In this document: positions 47,251 through 55,871 of the stretch, piece after piece
Layout: each line of letters starts with the position of its first letter
Position numbering within the stretch: position 1 is the first letter of the stretch
Source: Pseudomonas resinovorans NBRC 106553
GTDB lineage: Bacteria > Pseudomonadota > Gammaproteobacteria > Pseudomonadales > Pseudomonadaceae
Direction: 5' to 3'
Length of the DNA: 64,000 nucleotides
Assembly (NCBI RefSeq): GCF_000412695.1
Contig: NC_021506.1
Span: 62,001 to 126,000, forward strand
The notes under the pieces: model-generated
The model's input: only the letters and a program-made list of their open reading frames with translations
What the model was told of the DNA's origin: nothing
The model's database searches: none
Program-made: the position numbers and the translations under genes

Positions 47251-49872
47251 ATGCGACAACCACTCAAAACCACGCTCATACGCCTGGTCAACGCGACCGT
47301 CATAGGCCTATATCTCAATAGCATGACCTTCACTGCTTGGGCTGACGCAGTGACCGCAGGATCGGCGGCGGGCCAATCGGTAGGCCAACAGGCACTTCAG
47401 GTTTTCGACGGTGGGAATGCCTCGGTCACGCTCCAAGATCTTTTCCCTGACGCTGGCGATACGGTCTCGCTGGAGAAGGTCTATGGCGACGATGTGAAGA
47501 CGATTGATCTTGGGTTGCGGGCCAATACCCGTCTGAAATCGGAATCGTCCTCTGAGGGGGAGGCATATAGAACGCTTATCGACAGCGGCAATCGCATGTC
47601 TGTAGATCTGTCCAAAGACCCTATGCTCAACCAGGCTGATAAAGTTCGCTCGCCCGACTTCATGGACGGGTTTAAGCAAAACTTCGCAGATTGCAAATCG
47701 ACCGATGTATTTGAGAACGTGACGAAAAACGCCCACGTTGCTAACTACAAAACATGTGAGCGTGTAGTGGATCAGGGCGGGAACGTTGAGTTCTTGCATG
47801 ATTACAAGGTAGGTGTAATCGAATATGTTTCCGGGCAGCCAAACTTCCAGTCATGCGGTCGCGGCTGCTTGTATATCTGGGTCGGCACGGTCGGGGACAA
47901 CTATTGGGGTGGTAACTGCGCGATCTATGAGGAGTACACCCGATTCCGCGTGATAGCTAAGGACGCCATCATCTCAGCCACAATTGACAGAGCTGTTTTC
48001 GATGACTATTTCCAAATTCTGTTCAATGATCAGATGCTTTGGACACATACACCAGGCGTTTTCCCACCTGAAACATCTGGCTCCTGCGAGCGTGGAACAA
48101 GCTGGAACGTAGCTCCGAACAAGGTGATCACTGACAAATTCGGCAGTGATGATGACGTGATTACGTTCAAAACTCGCACCTCGGTCACCGGCGGTGGTGA
48201 GGGTTACGCCCGTATCAAGATCATTTATGACCCGGCAAAGGCGTTTGTCGATAAAGGTTGGGGGCCGGAAGAGCGCCTGCCTATGTTCGACATGATCGAG
48301 GATGGGTTCTGCACCAACGCGCAGATGTCGTGCACGTCTATGCCGGCAGTGGATGCCAATGGCTGTACTGAAACCAATGGCGTTCAGATCTGCCGCTCGG
48401 ACATGCCACCATCCCCGCATCCGAACATCGATCCGCTTTGCAAAAAGGCCAAGGTAAGCGCCGAGTGCTCTTACTACAAGGGCAATATGGATTGCTACAC
48501 GGACGCCAAAGGTGTGCAACGGTGCCCCTCAAATGATGGCGGTAACCTGAATACCTGCACCCAGTACGAGCAGAATCCAAGCTGCGGTTTTATCTCTCAA
48601 GGCTGTATTGATGGCGCAAAAGGCGAGACAGGCGCTTGTTATGCCTTCGAGGAGGTCTGGGACTGCGGTTATGACACCAGCTACGAAACAATCGTGAACA
48701 CTGGTGCCCAAATCGAATGCCCTGGTGGGGCGCGGTGCATGGGCAGTGAGTGTTTCGACTCGTCGAACACTAAAAGCGGCGATTTTGCCTATGCGGTGGC
48801 CATGCTTCAGGTTGCTCAGTTTGCTGAGCACGACCTGGACTGCGGTGGTGATGGTACCGATATCAATGAGGCCAATGACTGCAAAGTGTTCAAGGGCGAG
48901 GCAATGGAGTGCAAAAAAGCACTCGGCGGTTACGTCGATTGTTGTGAAGCGCCAGAAAGCGTATCCATCTTCGACTATGTGAACCTGACGATGAACACGC
49001 TCAAGATGACCAGTTCGCTGGAAGCGCTGAACAGAACGGGTAGCCTGTTCGCGCCCGGATACTGGGCTGCGGGAAGTAACGCTGTGATGGCAGCTGGTAC
49101 TTCGGTCGTGAAGGGGCAATGGGGGTCTATCGTGGATGCTGCTACAGGCGCATTCGAGAAGACGCTCAGCGGCACCCTTGAGCAGACAGCCTTGAGTAAG
49201 CTGCAAACCTGGCTCATGCAACAGGCATATGACGCCATGGTGGATATGGGAGCGACCGCGGCAGCAGATGCTGTGTTTGCAACTGGGGCCGATGGCGCAG
49301 TAACTGGTCTTGGGGCAAACGCTGCGATGGTGGTGAACATTATCGGCTGGGTGTATATGGTCTATGTGATCGTAGATCTGCTGATCAATATCATTTGGGA
49401 ATGCGAGGAGAAAGAGTTCGAGCTAGGGGCGAAAAAGGAAACCCGACAATGCCATTTTGTTGGGAGCTACTGCGCTTCCGAAGTGCTTGGGTCTTGCGTT
49501 GAAAAGCGCGAGGCGTATTGCTGCTTTGGCTCAGTTGTTGCGAGGATCATTCAGGAGTCGGCTCGTGAACAGCTAGGGTTGGGATGGGGAGAGGTGAAAA
49601 CCCCGACCTGCGAGGGGATCACACCCGATCAGTTGGGCAAAATGGATTGGTCGCGTGTGGATCTGTCCGAGTGGATTGGCATGTTGAATCTCGCAGGCAG
49701 ACTGCCAACTGCTTCGACTGTTTCTCTTGAAGATGTAACGGGAAGCGGTAGTGGCTTGGGACAGTTTTCTGAGGGAACCAAACGCCTGAATACCCTGGAT
49801 CGCAACCTGGAGCGATTGGAGGGTTTCGACGTCGACGCGGTGAAGAAACAGTATGAGCTTGATATGAAGTGA
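47251..49872 (+). CDS. traN: TraN-like conjugative mating-pair stabilisation protein
   Basis: From the ATG at 47251 the protein has 873 residues; an ATG 9 nt earlier is possible. It begins with a signal peptide ('MRQPLKTTLIRLVNATVIGL...TAWADA'). It is very cysteine rich (for example 'CTSMPAVDANGCTETNGVQIC', 'CSYYKGNMDCYTDAKGVQRC', 'CGFISQGC', 'CCEAPES', 'CCFGSVVARI'). Signal peptide, size and cysteine pattern fit TraN, the outer-membrane protein of F/MOBH-type systems that stabilises donor-recipient contact. Its disulfides would need a Dsb enzyme such as the one encoded at 52343-53191. A strong terminator follows, so it is a one-gene unit under the shared operator. Confidence 0.85.
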   Translation: MRQPLKTTLIRLVNATVIGLYLNSMTFTAWADAVTAGSAAGQSVGQQALQVFDGGNASVTLQDLFPDAGDTVSLEKVYGDDVKTIDLGLRANTRLKSESSSEGEAYRTLIDSGNRMSVDLSKDPMLNQADKVRSPDFMDGFKQNFADCKSTDVFENVTKNAHVANYKTCERVVDQGGNVEFLHDYKVGVIEYVSGQPNFQSCGRGCLYIWVGTVGDNYWGGNCAIYEEYTRFRVIAKDAIISATIDRAVFDDYFQILFNDQMLWTHTPGVFPPETSGSCERGTSWNVAPNKVITDKFGSDDDVITFKTRTSVTGGGEGYARIKIIYDPAKAFVDKGWGPEERLPMFDMIEDGFCTNAQMSCTSMPAVDANGCTETNGVQICRSDMPPSPHPNIDPLCKKAKVSAECSYYKGNMDCYTDAKGVQRCPSNDGGNLNTCTQYEQNPSCGFISQGCIDGAKGETGACYAFEEVWDCGYDTSYETIVNTGAQIECPGGARCMGSECFDSSNTKSGDFAYAVAMLQVAQFAEHDLDCGGDGTDINEANDCKVFKGEAMECKKALGGYVDCCEAPESVSIFDYVNLTMNTLKMTSSLEALNRTGSLFAPGYWAAGSNAVMAAGTSVVKGQWGSIVDAATGAFEKTLSGTLEQTALSKLQTWLMQQAYDAMVDMGATAAADAVFATGADGAVTGLGANAAMVVNIIGWVYMVYVIVDLLINIIWECEEKEFELGAKKETRQCHFVGSYCASEVLGSCVEKREAYCCFGSVVARIIQESAREQLGLGWGEVKTPTCEGITPDQLGKMDWSRVDLSEWIGMLNLAGRLPTASTVSLEDVTGSGSGLGQFSEGTKRLNTLDRNLERLEGFDVDAVKKQYELDMK

Positions 49873-49881
49873 TCAAGCAGT

Positions 49882-49910
49882 AAAAAAGCCCCGCGTGCCG
49901 GGGCTTTTTT
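49882..49910. terminator. Bidirectional rho-independent terminator
   Basis: AAAAAAGCCCCG-CGTGC-CGGGGCTTTTTT separates the convergent traN and lipoprotein genes. Confidence 0.85.
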
Positions 49911-49922
49911 ATTGCTGCTGAC

Positions 49923-50759
49923 TTATTTGCCGACGAAGTACTTGGCCTCGCCTCGATTGAAAATTGCTGCGGGAATTGAGTTCTTCCGCAGCTTCTGGCC
50001 AGGATGGTAGATGTAGACCCAATCCGGTAGATAGCGCGATGCGAGTAGCATGGCTTCAGATGGCGTCATGCCATTTTTTGAGGCATCAAGGACGAATTGA
50101 TTGTCCCGAATGAAGATAGGCCCGTATGCAGCGGCTGACTTCACGAAGTCAGGTGCAGGGGCGGCGTTGTCGGTGAATGGGATAGGACGTTCAGCGTAGC
50201 TATCAGCCAACGATGCGTAAGCACGGGAATGGCCATCCGGGTATTTACCAACATGCATTGGTAGCTTCGACATCCCTTTTTCAAAGACCTTCTTGCGGGC
50301 TTCTTCTACCTTCTTGAGTGCAAGTGCAGATGCCTCTTCAGGGGAGGAGGCCTCATCAGCCGGCACCCAGGCCACAACCTGAGTTGCGTGCGCAGGGTCA
50401 CTCGACCCGCCAAGCATCATAAGGCCGAGGCCTACGCTTGCAGCAGCTCCACCACTAAAGCCGCTTGGCGGTGCCGCGAGACTGACGCCGGCAATCGCAG
50501 CATCAGCGCCTGCTGTCCCGCTGGTGCGGCCTGGTGCTGAATTGGCGAAGGTCTCAGCCATTTCACGCGGCACGTCGCGCTGGCCAGAAATCTTCATGGC
50601 AGTCAAAACGTGCATCGCATCGGACCATTTTTCTTTCGGTACATTCTGCGGATCAGGTAGCTGCACGGAGGGAGCCTTCGGCGAGGAAGAGCACCCGACC
50701 AGGAGGGCAATAGCTGCGGCGAGAAGCCCGGTGCGGATCGTGATACTGCTGTTCTTCAT
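49923..50759 (-). CDS. Lipoprotein of the transfer region
   Basis: The ATG at 50759 (AAAGGAG upstream) gives 278 residues. 'TGLLAAAIALLVGCSSS' is a lipoprotein signal with lipobox LVGC. A Gly/Ala-rich segment ('GGAAASVGLGLMMLGGSS') follows, then a soluble domain ending 'GEAKYFVGK'. Its place near traN and the Dsb gene suggests a transfer or envelope role. I do not recognise the family. Confidence 0.7.
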   Translation of the reverse strand: MKNSSITIRTGLLAAAIALLVGCSSSPKAPSVQLPDPQNVPKEKWSDAMHVLTAMKISGQRDVPREMAETFANSAPGRTSGTAGADAAIAGVSLAAPPSGFSGGAAASVGLGLMMLGGSSDPAHATQVVAWVPADEASSPEEASALALKKVEEARKKVFEKGMSKLPMHVGKYPDGHSRAYASLADSYAERPIPFTDNAAPAPDFVKSAAAYGPIFIRDNQFVLDASKNGMTPSEAMLLASRYLPDWVYIYHPGQKLRKNSIPAAIFNRGEAKYFVGK

Positions 50760-50840
50760 GGTGAAACTCCTTTTTTCGATAGCCATAGGTTACCGTCTTC
50801 GGCGGTGATCCCAAGCGAAGTCGAACAACTGACTATGTGA

Positions 50841-51014
50841 TCAGGGTGTTTTTTCGTTCTGGATGCGCTGGTAGATCTCTTCGCGGTAGATCTTCACCTC
50901 TTTCGGCGCTTCAAACGCCAATCTGACCGTACCGTTTGCAGCCTTTGTGACGATCACCTGTATGTCGGTGCCTAGCCGAATCGACTCCCCTACCTTGCGC
51001 TCAATGTGCAGCAT
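50841..51014 (-). CDS. csrA: CsrA/RsmA-family RNA-binding regulator
   Basis: The ATG at 51014 with TGAGGAGG upstream gives 57 residues, close to the family length of about 60. 'MLHIERKVGESIRLGTDIQV' and 'AFEAPKEVKIYREEIYQRIQ' match the CsrA core, with 'L-F-A-P' and 'V-R-E-E/I' positions kept. The chromosomal signature MLILTRR is changed to MLHIERK; Arg at the position of CsrA Arg44 appears in KIYREEI. CsrA dimers bind ANGGA motifs in mRNA leaders. The window's repeated leader elements all carry ANGGA at the SD, so they are candidate targets (inference). Confidence 0.9.
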   Translation of the reverse strand: MLHIERKVGESIRLGTDIQVIVTKAANGTVRLAFEAPKEVKIYREEIYQRIQNEKTP

Positions 51015-51024
51015 TACCGCCTCC

Positions 51025-51933
51025 TCAGGCTTCAGCCGTGTTCTGGCTGGCCTCATACTTCTCCAGGATCTTCAGCAGCGACTCCGCCGCCTTCGAGTCA
51101 AGCCGCAACTCATGCTGCGCATCGCCACCGGACTTGAGTTGATCACGCAGGCTTCCTGTAAGGCCGCTCAGTGCGCTGAACGCACTCATGGCCTCCTTAG
51201 GTGTCACTTTGAACTTGCCCAGCGCTTTGTTGGCGTCTGAGCCCGTTGCGCGGGTACGGCCGGAGGCCTTAGCCCCCTCGATCATCCCCAGCAGCTTTGG
51301 ATACGGGTCTTGCCCAGTTCCTCGCAGCTCCACCAGAACATCGATGACGGGAGACGCTTTAATTACCCCCTCGCGAACGAGCTGTTTGACGTTCTCCTCT
51401 GCGTTGGCGAGAAGCATCAGTCGCTCAACATGAGTGATGCTCCTGTTCATGCGATCGGCGATCTGGGCTGGACTCCAGTTTTGCCCGGCCAGGCGCTTGT
51501 AGCCTTCTCCTCGCTCCAGCGGCAGCAACTCTTTGCCTTCGCTGGTCTTGATCATCATCACAACAGCGTCGGACTGATTTCCTTTGAACTCGTTGACCAT
51601 CAGTCCTGGAAGATTTGCACCGCGCCCATCTGCGATGCGCGCGCCAGTAAGGCGATGGTGACCTTCTCGGATCACGAGGCGAGGGTTGCCGTCGATGATC
51701 TTCAGTTCTGCGACGACTGGAGGCACATACAGGCCCTGCTCATAAGACTTGGCGAAGCCTTCCGCATGGTCAGGATCGATTGGCCTCAGATTGAAGCCTT
51801 CTTCAATAGCAAACCAGTCAAGCGGTGCAATGTAGATGTTGTTGCGAATCATCTGTTCGTCGCGTGGAACACCAGTTTTCTTCAGGTGTTCGTCCAACTG
51901 GCGAAACGATGCAATGCGTGGTAGATCGGTCAT
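51025..51933 (-). CDS. ParB-domain (ParB/RepB/Spo0J-like) protein
   Basis: The ATG at 51933 (GGGAGATA upstream) gives 302 residues. 'NPRLVIREGHHRLTGARIAD' is the ParB nucleotide-binding box with GHHR in place of GERR. 'SPAQIADRMNRSITHVERLM' is the helix-turn-helix. It differs strongly from the partition ParB and the KorB-like protein, so the window has three such proteins. It precedes csrA by 10 bp in one operon and may be a transfer regulator. Confidence 0.78.
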   Translation of the reverse strand: MTDLPRIASFRQLDEHLKKTGVPRDEQMIRNNIYIAPLDWFAIEEGFNLRPIDPDHAEGFAKSYEQGLYVPPVVAELKIIDGNPRLVIREGHHRLTGARIADGRGANLPGLMVNEFKGNQSDAVVMMIKTSEGKELLPLERGEGYKRLAGQNWSPAQIADRMNRSITHVERLMLLANAEENVKQLVREGVIKASPVIDVLVELRGTGQDPYPKLLGMIEGAKASGRTRATGSDANKALGKFKVTPKEAMSAFSALSGLTGSLRDQLKSGGDAQHELRLDSKAAESLLKILEKYEASQNTAEA

Positions 51934-52008
51934 GGCGTATCTCCCTGATACGTTCGTTGAGGTCGTGCCCAGTACATCACCGCTCTGGAATATCCCAAGC
52001 ACAAGAAA

Positions 52009-52030
52009 AACCCCGCCGGGGCGGGGTTGG
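52009..52030 (-). terminator. Rho-independent terminator (minus strand)
   Basis: Minus-strand AACCCCGCC-CC-GGCGGGGTTTTTC ends the dsbA-like operon. Confidence 0.8.
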
Positions 52031-52032
52031 AG

Positions 52033-52362
52033 TCATCGACTCATGGGTGGTAAATCCGGTAAACGACCAAGCCTCTCCTCAAATACGAGCCGACTATGAC
52101 CACAATCCCAGAGAGAGAACATAAGTCCTGTACTCGTGTCCGCGGCGATAAAATCCTCTCCGTTTGGAATGAGGCTGTATCCGTTGGCTGAGATGAGATC
52201 GAAAACCTCATCCCAGGTACTGGCCCTGCGTAGCGCATGGAAAAGAACTGCCCGACCTTCAAGCTGCTGAGTCATAGCGACACGAGTGCTAGAAAGCGCA
52301 TGACTGCCCCCGAAATCTAGCTGGTCGGCCCATTCACCCAGCCTATTGAGCACCGATCTCAT
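52033..52362 (-). CDS. Hypothetical protein of the dsbA-like operon
   Basis: The ATG at 52362 lies inside the end of the upstream gene (20-nt overlap) and gives 109 residues (MRSVLNRLGEWADQLDFGG). It ends 'CGHSRLVFEERLGRLPDLPP'. Overlap suggests translational coupling. Unknown family. Confidence 0.55.
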   Translation of the reverse strand: MRSVLNRLGEWADQLDFGGSHALSSTRVAMTQQLEGRAVLFHALRRASTWDEVFDLISANGYSLIPNGEDFIAADTSTGLMFSLWDCGHSRLVFEERLGRLPDLPPMSR

Positions 52363-53191
52363 TGGCCGCGCCCTCAGCAGGGGTATCCAGCTTGTCTTGG
52401 TTGGGAGCCTCGTCGCGCATTTTGACCAGCTGCTGCATGGTCTGGAGTAGCACCTGTGTGCTTTGCGCACCTTTCACCAGCAGTTTGTTGCCTGTGAGGT
52501 TGTCGACTACGACCGTTGCTGGCGTGCCGGTGACGCCCATGTTCGTGCCTTTCTTCACCTGGCCTTCGATCAAGGCTTGGTATTTGCCGCTTTCCATGCA
52601 CTGACGATAGGCATCAAGGGGCGCGCCAACCTCCTGCGCAAGACGCTCTACGTCCTCGACACCTTGGCCATTGAGTTGAGTGCGAGCGAACCATTCGCCA
52701 GTAAATGCCCAGAAGGCTTTGTTGCCGGCGACCTCTCCCACGCACTCAGATGCGTGAGCTGCCACTTCGGCCACAGGGTTGTGGAAGGCCAGGGGGTAAT
52801 GCTGCCATTCCCAGTTAATACGTCCTTCGGACTTGTCAGCCATCTGCTTGGGCGTGTCATGGAAGCGCTTGCAATACGGGCATTCCAGGTCACTGAACTC
52901 GACCAGGGTAAATTGCGCATCCATGCTGCCGTAGATGTGCCGACCTTCAATGCTGGTGTCAGCTGCGCCGCTCCAATTCGAGAGGATTTTCGCTTTCGCG
53001 GCGTTGATCTTCTCGATCTCGCGATCCTTGAGGGTTTTGTCGACGGCCCCTGGCAGCTGTTCAACGAGGGCTTTCTTCACCGCCATTTCGGTGTAGCTCT
53101 GTCCCATGTAGACAGAGACACCGACAGCAACGGCAGAGGTCACGATTGAAACGCCAATGGCTGTAGCGAGAGTGGGATTGAATTTAGGCAT
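52343..53191 (-). CDS. DsbA/DsbG-like thiol-disulfide oxidoreductase
   Basis: The 282-residue protein has an N-terminal membrane anchor or signal ('LATAIGVSIVTSAVAVGVSVY'). The thioredoxin-fold active site is 'VEFSDLECPYCKRFHD' (CPYC), and the cis-proline loop is 'NMGVTGTPATVVVDN'. An inserted helical part contains two more cysteines. It acts in the periplasm to make or shuffle disulfides. TraN and the secreted nuclease are likely substrates, and many conjugative plasmids carry such an enzyme. The gene follows the lipoprotein by 6 bp. Confidence 0.88.
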   Translation of the reverse strand: MPKFNPTLATAIGVSIVTSAVAVGVSVYMGQSYTEMAVKKALVEQLPGAVDKTLKDREIEKINAAKAKILSNWSGAADTSIEGRHIYGSMDAQFTLVEFSDLECPYCKRFHDTPKQMADKSEGRINWEWQHYPLAFHNPVAEVAAHASECVGEVAGNKAFWAFTGEWFARTQLNGQGVEDVERLAQEVGAPLDAYRQCMESGKYQALIEGQVKKGTNMGVTGTPATVVVDNLTGNKLLVKGAQSTQVLLQTMQQLVKMRDEAPNQDKLDTPAEGAANEIGAQ

Positions 53192-53197
53192 GACTGA

Positions 53198-53755
53198 TCA
53201 CTTATAGGAGGGCGGAAGAGATGGTTTCAGGTGAAGAGGGACATCCTTCGGGGTGCCTTCGACGAGAATGACCCACTCCTCGTAGCTCAACCGTTGAGCC
53301 CCTTTGCAGAGCTTGTTCCGGACGGCAATGTAGTCATCGACCGAACCGGCCGCGTTGGCCAAGGTGACGATGCGCTCGCTTGCGGCGGGTTGGCCAAGAG
53401 CAAAGGCCTGCGCCACATTTGCAGAGTCAGCACAGTTGGCCTGGAACATGGATGATGGGACTGCAACGCTATCGTTCGTTGTAAGGCGTGCTTGCAGCTC
53501 TGGGTGAAGCTTCCCGGCCGGGGTCTCGAGAACATCGAGGCTGCCAAGAACGGGTTGATAGGTGGGTTTTCGCAATGCTGCACCGCCTCGGCCCGTATGC
53601 CCCCAGCTGGTGTGGTATTCGCGCATATCGGGCTCGTAGCTTGCGACCTCGAATGGCGTGCCTGGGGCAGGGGGTTCTGGCTTGTTGGCACAACCCGCTG
53701 TGAGCGCCAAGCCAATGGCCAGGCCTAGCGGCAATAGAGATTTAAGGTGGTGCAT
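53198..53755 (-). CDS. Lipoprotein, first gene of the dsbA-like operon
   Basis: The ATG at 53755 (GAGGA upstream) gives 185 residues. 'LLPLGLAIGLALTAGCANKP' is a signal with lipobox LTAGC. The mature part has two cysteines ('FQANCADSANVAQ', 'RNKLCKGAQRLS'). The TTCAG-N13-CTGAA operator is 63 nt upstream. A TraV-like or other transfer-channel role is possible but not shown by the sequence. Confidence 0.7.
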   Translation of the reverse strand: MHHLKSLLPLGLAIGLALTAGCANKPEPPAPGTPFEVASYEPDMREYHTSWGHTGRGGAALRKPTYQPVLGSLDVLETPAGKLHPELQARLTTNDSVAVPSSMFQANCADSANVAQAFALGQPAASERIVTLANAAGSVDDYIAVRNKLCKGAQRLSYEEWVILVEGTPKDVPLHLKPSLPPSYK

Positions 53756-53817
53756 GGTTGATCCTCTGAGGCTGGTAAGGATCATTTTCCTCCGTACAGA
53801 AAAGGGGATGGCCCGTT

Positions 53818-53840
53818 TTCAGGACGAAAAAGCGACTGAA
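53818..53840 (-). promoter_or_regulatory. TTCAG-N13-CTGAA operator upstream of lipoprotein/dsbA operon
   Basis: Both half sites are exact and in the shared 23-bp frame. It lies 63 nt from the start at 53755. Confidence 0.62.
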
Positions 53841-54104
53841 AAAACGCGGACAAAAAACCCGCTTGCCATTGGATTCTGCTTGTTGCAGACTTCCTATCAC
53901 GTCGAGTAGCTCGGCGTTATAAATCCGGATTGCATGCCTTGCAGTCCATCTACAGGCCCAGCGCCTCGTGGTTGAATCTCAACCATCATGAATTCCCAGA
54001 TTAAGTCAGCCCACATGTGTGGACTGATTTAGTCATGCGCCTCGTCGCATGGTCGGCTTGTTGGCCGTCTCAAAAGTACAACCAAAAACCCATGAAAAAC
54101 CAAA
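53841..54104. other. Intergenic region before ssb
   Basis: No gene is seen. GTCAGCCCACA-TG-TGTGGACTGAT at about 54005-54028 is a near-perfect palindrome and may be an operator for ssb. AAAAAACCCGC at 53853-53863 has no matching arm, so it is not a terminator. Confidence 0.4.
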
Positions 54105-54177
54105 CCCCAACGGGGCTGCTATTGCCCCCGTATTGGGGTAATGCCGCCCCGTAGTTCTATCTAAATGGAGAAATACT
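54105..54177 (+). promoter_or_regulatory. Leader switch element 12 (before ssb)
   Basis: Hairpin CCCCAACGGGG...CCCCCGTATTGGGG. ACGGGGC can pair instead with GCCCCGT (54146-54152). TTCTAT (54155-54160) partly matches the SD region ATGGAGAA (54165-54172). The anti-SD is weaker here than in other copies. Confidence 0.62.
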
Positions 54178-54690
54178 ATGGCTCGCGGCGTAAATAAAGT
54201 GATCTTGGTTGGCACCTGTGGTCAAGATCCAGAAACTCGCTACTTACCTAACGGTAATGCAGTAACCAATCTCAGCCTTGCAACAAGTGAACAGTGGACT
54301 GACAAGCAAACGGGACAGAAAGTCGAAAGGACCGAATGGCACCGTGTTTCATTGTTTGGGAAAGTCGCTGAGATCGCTGGTGAGTATCTGCGGAAAGGAT
54401 CGCAGGTATACATCGAAGGTAAGCTTCAAACACGAGAGTGGGAAAAAGACGGTATCAAACGGTACACCACCGAAATTATCGTCGACATGCAGGGCAGAAT
54501 GCAGCTCCTGGGTGGAAGGCCAGAGCGCGACAACTCTCAAGGGCAATCCCGTGAGCAGCGTCCGCAACAGCAACAACGTCCTAGTCAGTCACCACGCGAT
54601 CCTGCTCCACAGCATGATCAGCACTTTGACAGCTTCGACGACGACATACCTTTTGCCCCAATTAGCCGTTTGCTTCTAAACATCATCTAA
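54178..54690 (+). CDS. ssb: Single-stranded DNA-binding protein with extended C-terminus
   Basis: The 170-residue protein has the OB-fold of bacterial SSB ('[20 protein letters not shown]', '[19 protein letters not shown]', '[15 protein letters not shown]') and a Gln/Pro-rich linker. The tip 'FDDDIPF' normally ends SSB and binds partner enzymes. Here 11 more residues follow ([11 protein letters not shown]). A plasmid SSB protects the transferred strand and serves recombination with RecT and the exonuclease encoded downstream. The extension could hide or change the partner-binding tip. Confidence 0.92.
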   Translation: MARGVNKVILVGTCGQDPETRYLPNGNAVTNLSLATSEQWTDKQTGQKVERTEWHRVSLFGKVAEIAGEYLRKGSQVYIEGKLQTREWEKDGIKRYTTEIIVDMQGRMQLLGGRPERDNSQGQSREQRPQQQQRPSQSPRDPAPQHDQHFDSFDDDIPFAPISRLLLNII

Positions 54691-54714
54691 TCAGGCAGAA
54701 GTCAGTCAAGAATT

Positions 54715-54757
54715 AACGCACCTTCGGGTGCGTTTTCTTTTTAGAAAGGAAAATGAA
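54715..54757 (+). promoter_or_regulatory. Leader switch element 13 (before recT)
   Basis: AACGCACC-TTCG-GGTGCGTT is the first hairpin. Here the SD is AAAGGAAAA and the upstream strand has become TTTTCTTT, again complementary with a small bulge. The hairpin plus T-run also looks like a weak terminator. Confidence 0.65.
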
Positions 54758-55849
54758 ATGAGCGATAACTTCCAAAACGCAGTTGCAATTATTGCGAAGC
54801 AAGAAGAAAAGTTCATCAAGCTAGTGGAGTCGTCGAAGACTGACGTGATGTTCAAAAATGAGCTGCTGTTTGCATCGCAGGCCATGATGAACAACGACTA
54901 TCTGTGCAAGTGCGCTACGACTAACCCTCTAAGCCTTAGAAATGCCTTTAGCCAGGTTGCTGCTTACGGATTGACTCTTAATCAATCCCGACAGCTCGCC
55001 TACTTGGTGCCCCGAGACGGGCAGGTGGTTTTGGACGTGTCCTGGAGGGGCATGGTCAAGGTCGCTGTAAACGACGGTGCGATCCGTGATTGCATCGTTG
55101 AATTGGTCTACTCGAAAGACAAGTTCGAGTACAGAGGGAAGCGACAGAGCCCGACCCATACGTTCAACCCTTTCGACAAGAAGGCTGATCGTGGGGAGTT
55201 TGTAGGTTGCTACGTCGAAGCTCTTCTGCCTGATGGCCGCGTTCACGTTGAGGCGGTGACCGCGGATGAAATCAATGCTGCTCGAGATGCTTCGGAGCTG
55301 TGGAAACGTAAGAAGAAAGGCCCCTGGGTCGACTTCGAAGACTCCATGCGCAAGAAGTCGGCTATCAAGATTGCAAGGAAATACTGGCCTCAGACCGGCT
55401 CAAAGCTGGACGGAGTGATTCAGTACCTCAATACAGACGCTGGGGAAGGGTTCTCTTCCAACGATGTGCCAGTTGAAGTTGTTGAGCGATACATGGGCGC
55501 TGCTGATGTCGTGGAACCTGAACCGCTGCCTACCTCTAACCAGGTTGATCAGCAACCGGCATCTGATGCTCAGCCCGAACAGTCGGCTAATCCAAAAGTT
55601 GCAGATCCTGCCCCGGCAGATGACGTGATTGAAGGTGAAGTTGTCCGTGACGGAAGCCAAGTTCCGCCCCCTGCTGATCTGCCTAAGAAGACGATCAACA
55701 AGGTTGCGGAAGTCGTTCGGCGCGCCCGTGCTGCCAATTGTTGGGAACCTGCTTTCGAGTACGTTTCAACGTGGCCTGTAGTTGCTCGGGATTACGCTGT
55801 AACTCAGTTGAAATCTGCGCAGTACGTTGCTCAGTCGCAAGGCGAGTGA
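54758..55849 (+). CDS. recT: RecT-family single-strand annealing protein
   Basis: The ATG at 54758 gives 363 residues. 'NAFSQVAAYGLTLNQSRQLAYLVPRDG' and 'LDVSWRGMVKVAVNDGAI' are typical of RecT/Bet-type recombinases. 'KGPWVDFEDSMRKKSAIKIARKYWP' is the conserved C-terminal helix pair. A Pro/Glu-rich linker precedes a final helical tail. RecT anneals single strands made by a 5'-3' exonuclease, here the YqaJ protein at 61015. An IS5-family element begins about 20 bp after its stop. Confidence 0.9.
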   Translation: MSDNFQNAVAIIAKQEEKFIKLVESSKTDVMFKNELLFASQAMMNNDYLCKCATTNPLSLRNAFSQVAAYGLTLNQSRQLAYLVPRDGQVVLDVSWRGMVKVAVNDGAIRDCIVELVYSKDKFEYRGKRQSPTHTFNPFDKKADRGEFVGCYVEALLPDGRVHVEAVTADEINAARDASELWKRKKKGPWVDFEDSMRKKSAIKIARKYWPQTGSKLDGVIQYLNTDAGEGFSSNDVPVEVVERYMGAADVVEPEPLPTSNQVDQQPASDAQPEQSANPKVADPAPADDVIEGEVVRDGSQVPPPADLPKKTINKVAEVVRRARAANCWEPAFEYVSTWPVVARDYAVTQLKSAQYVAQSQGE

Positions 55850-55871
55850 CGCCAAAAAACGCTTTGGGAAA

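Noticed and set aside
48529..49221. 230-codon open frame on the minus strand inside traN
   Set aside because: It has no ribosome-binding site and lies fully inside the cysteine-rich traN frame.
53853..53863. AAAAAACCCGC as half of a terminator near 53.85 kb
   Set aside because: No complementary GCGGG arm follows, so it cannot form a stem.
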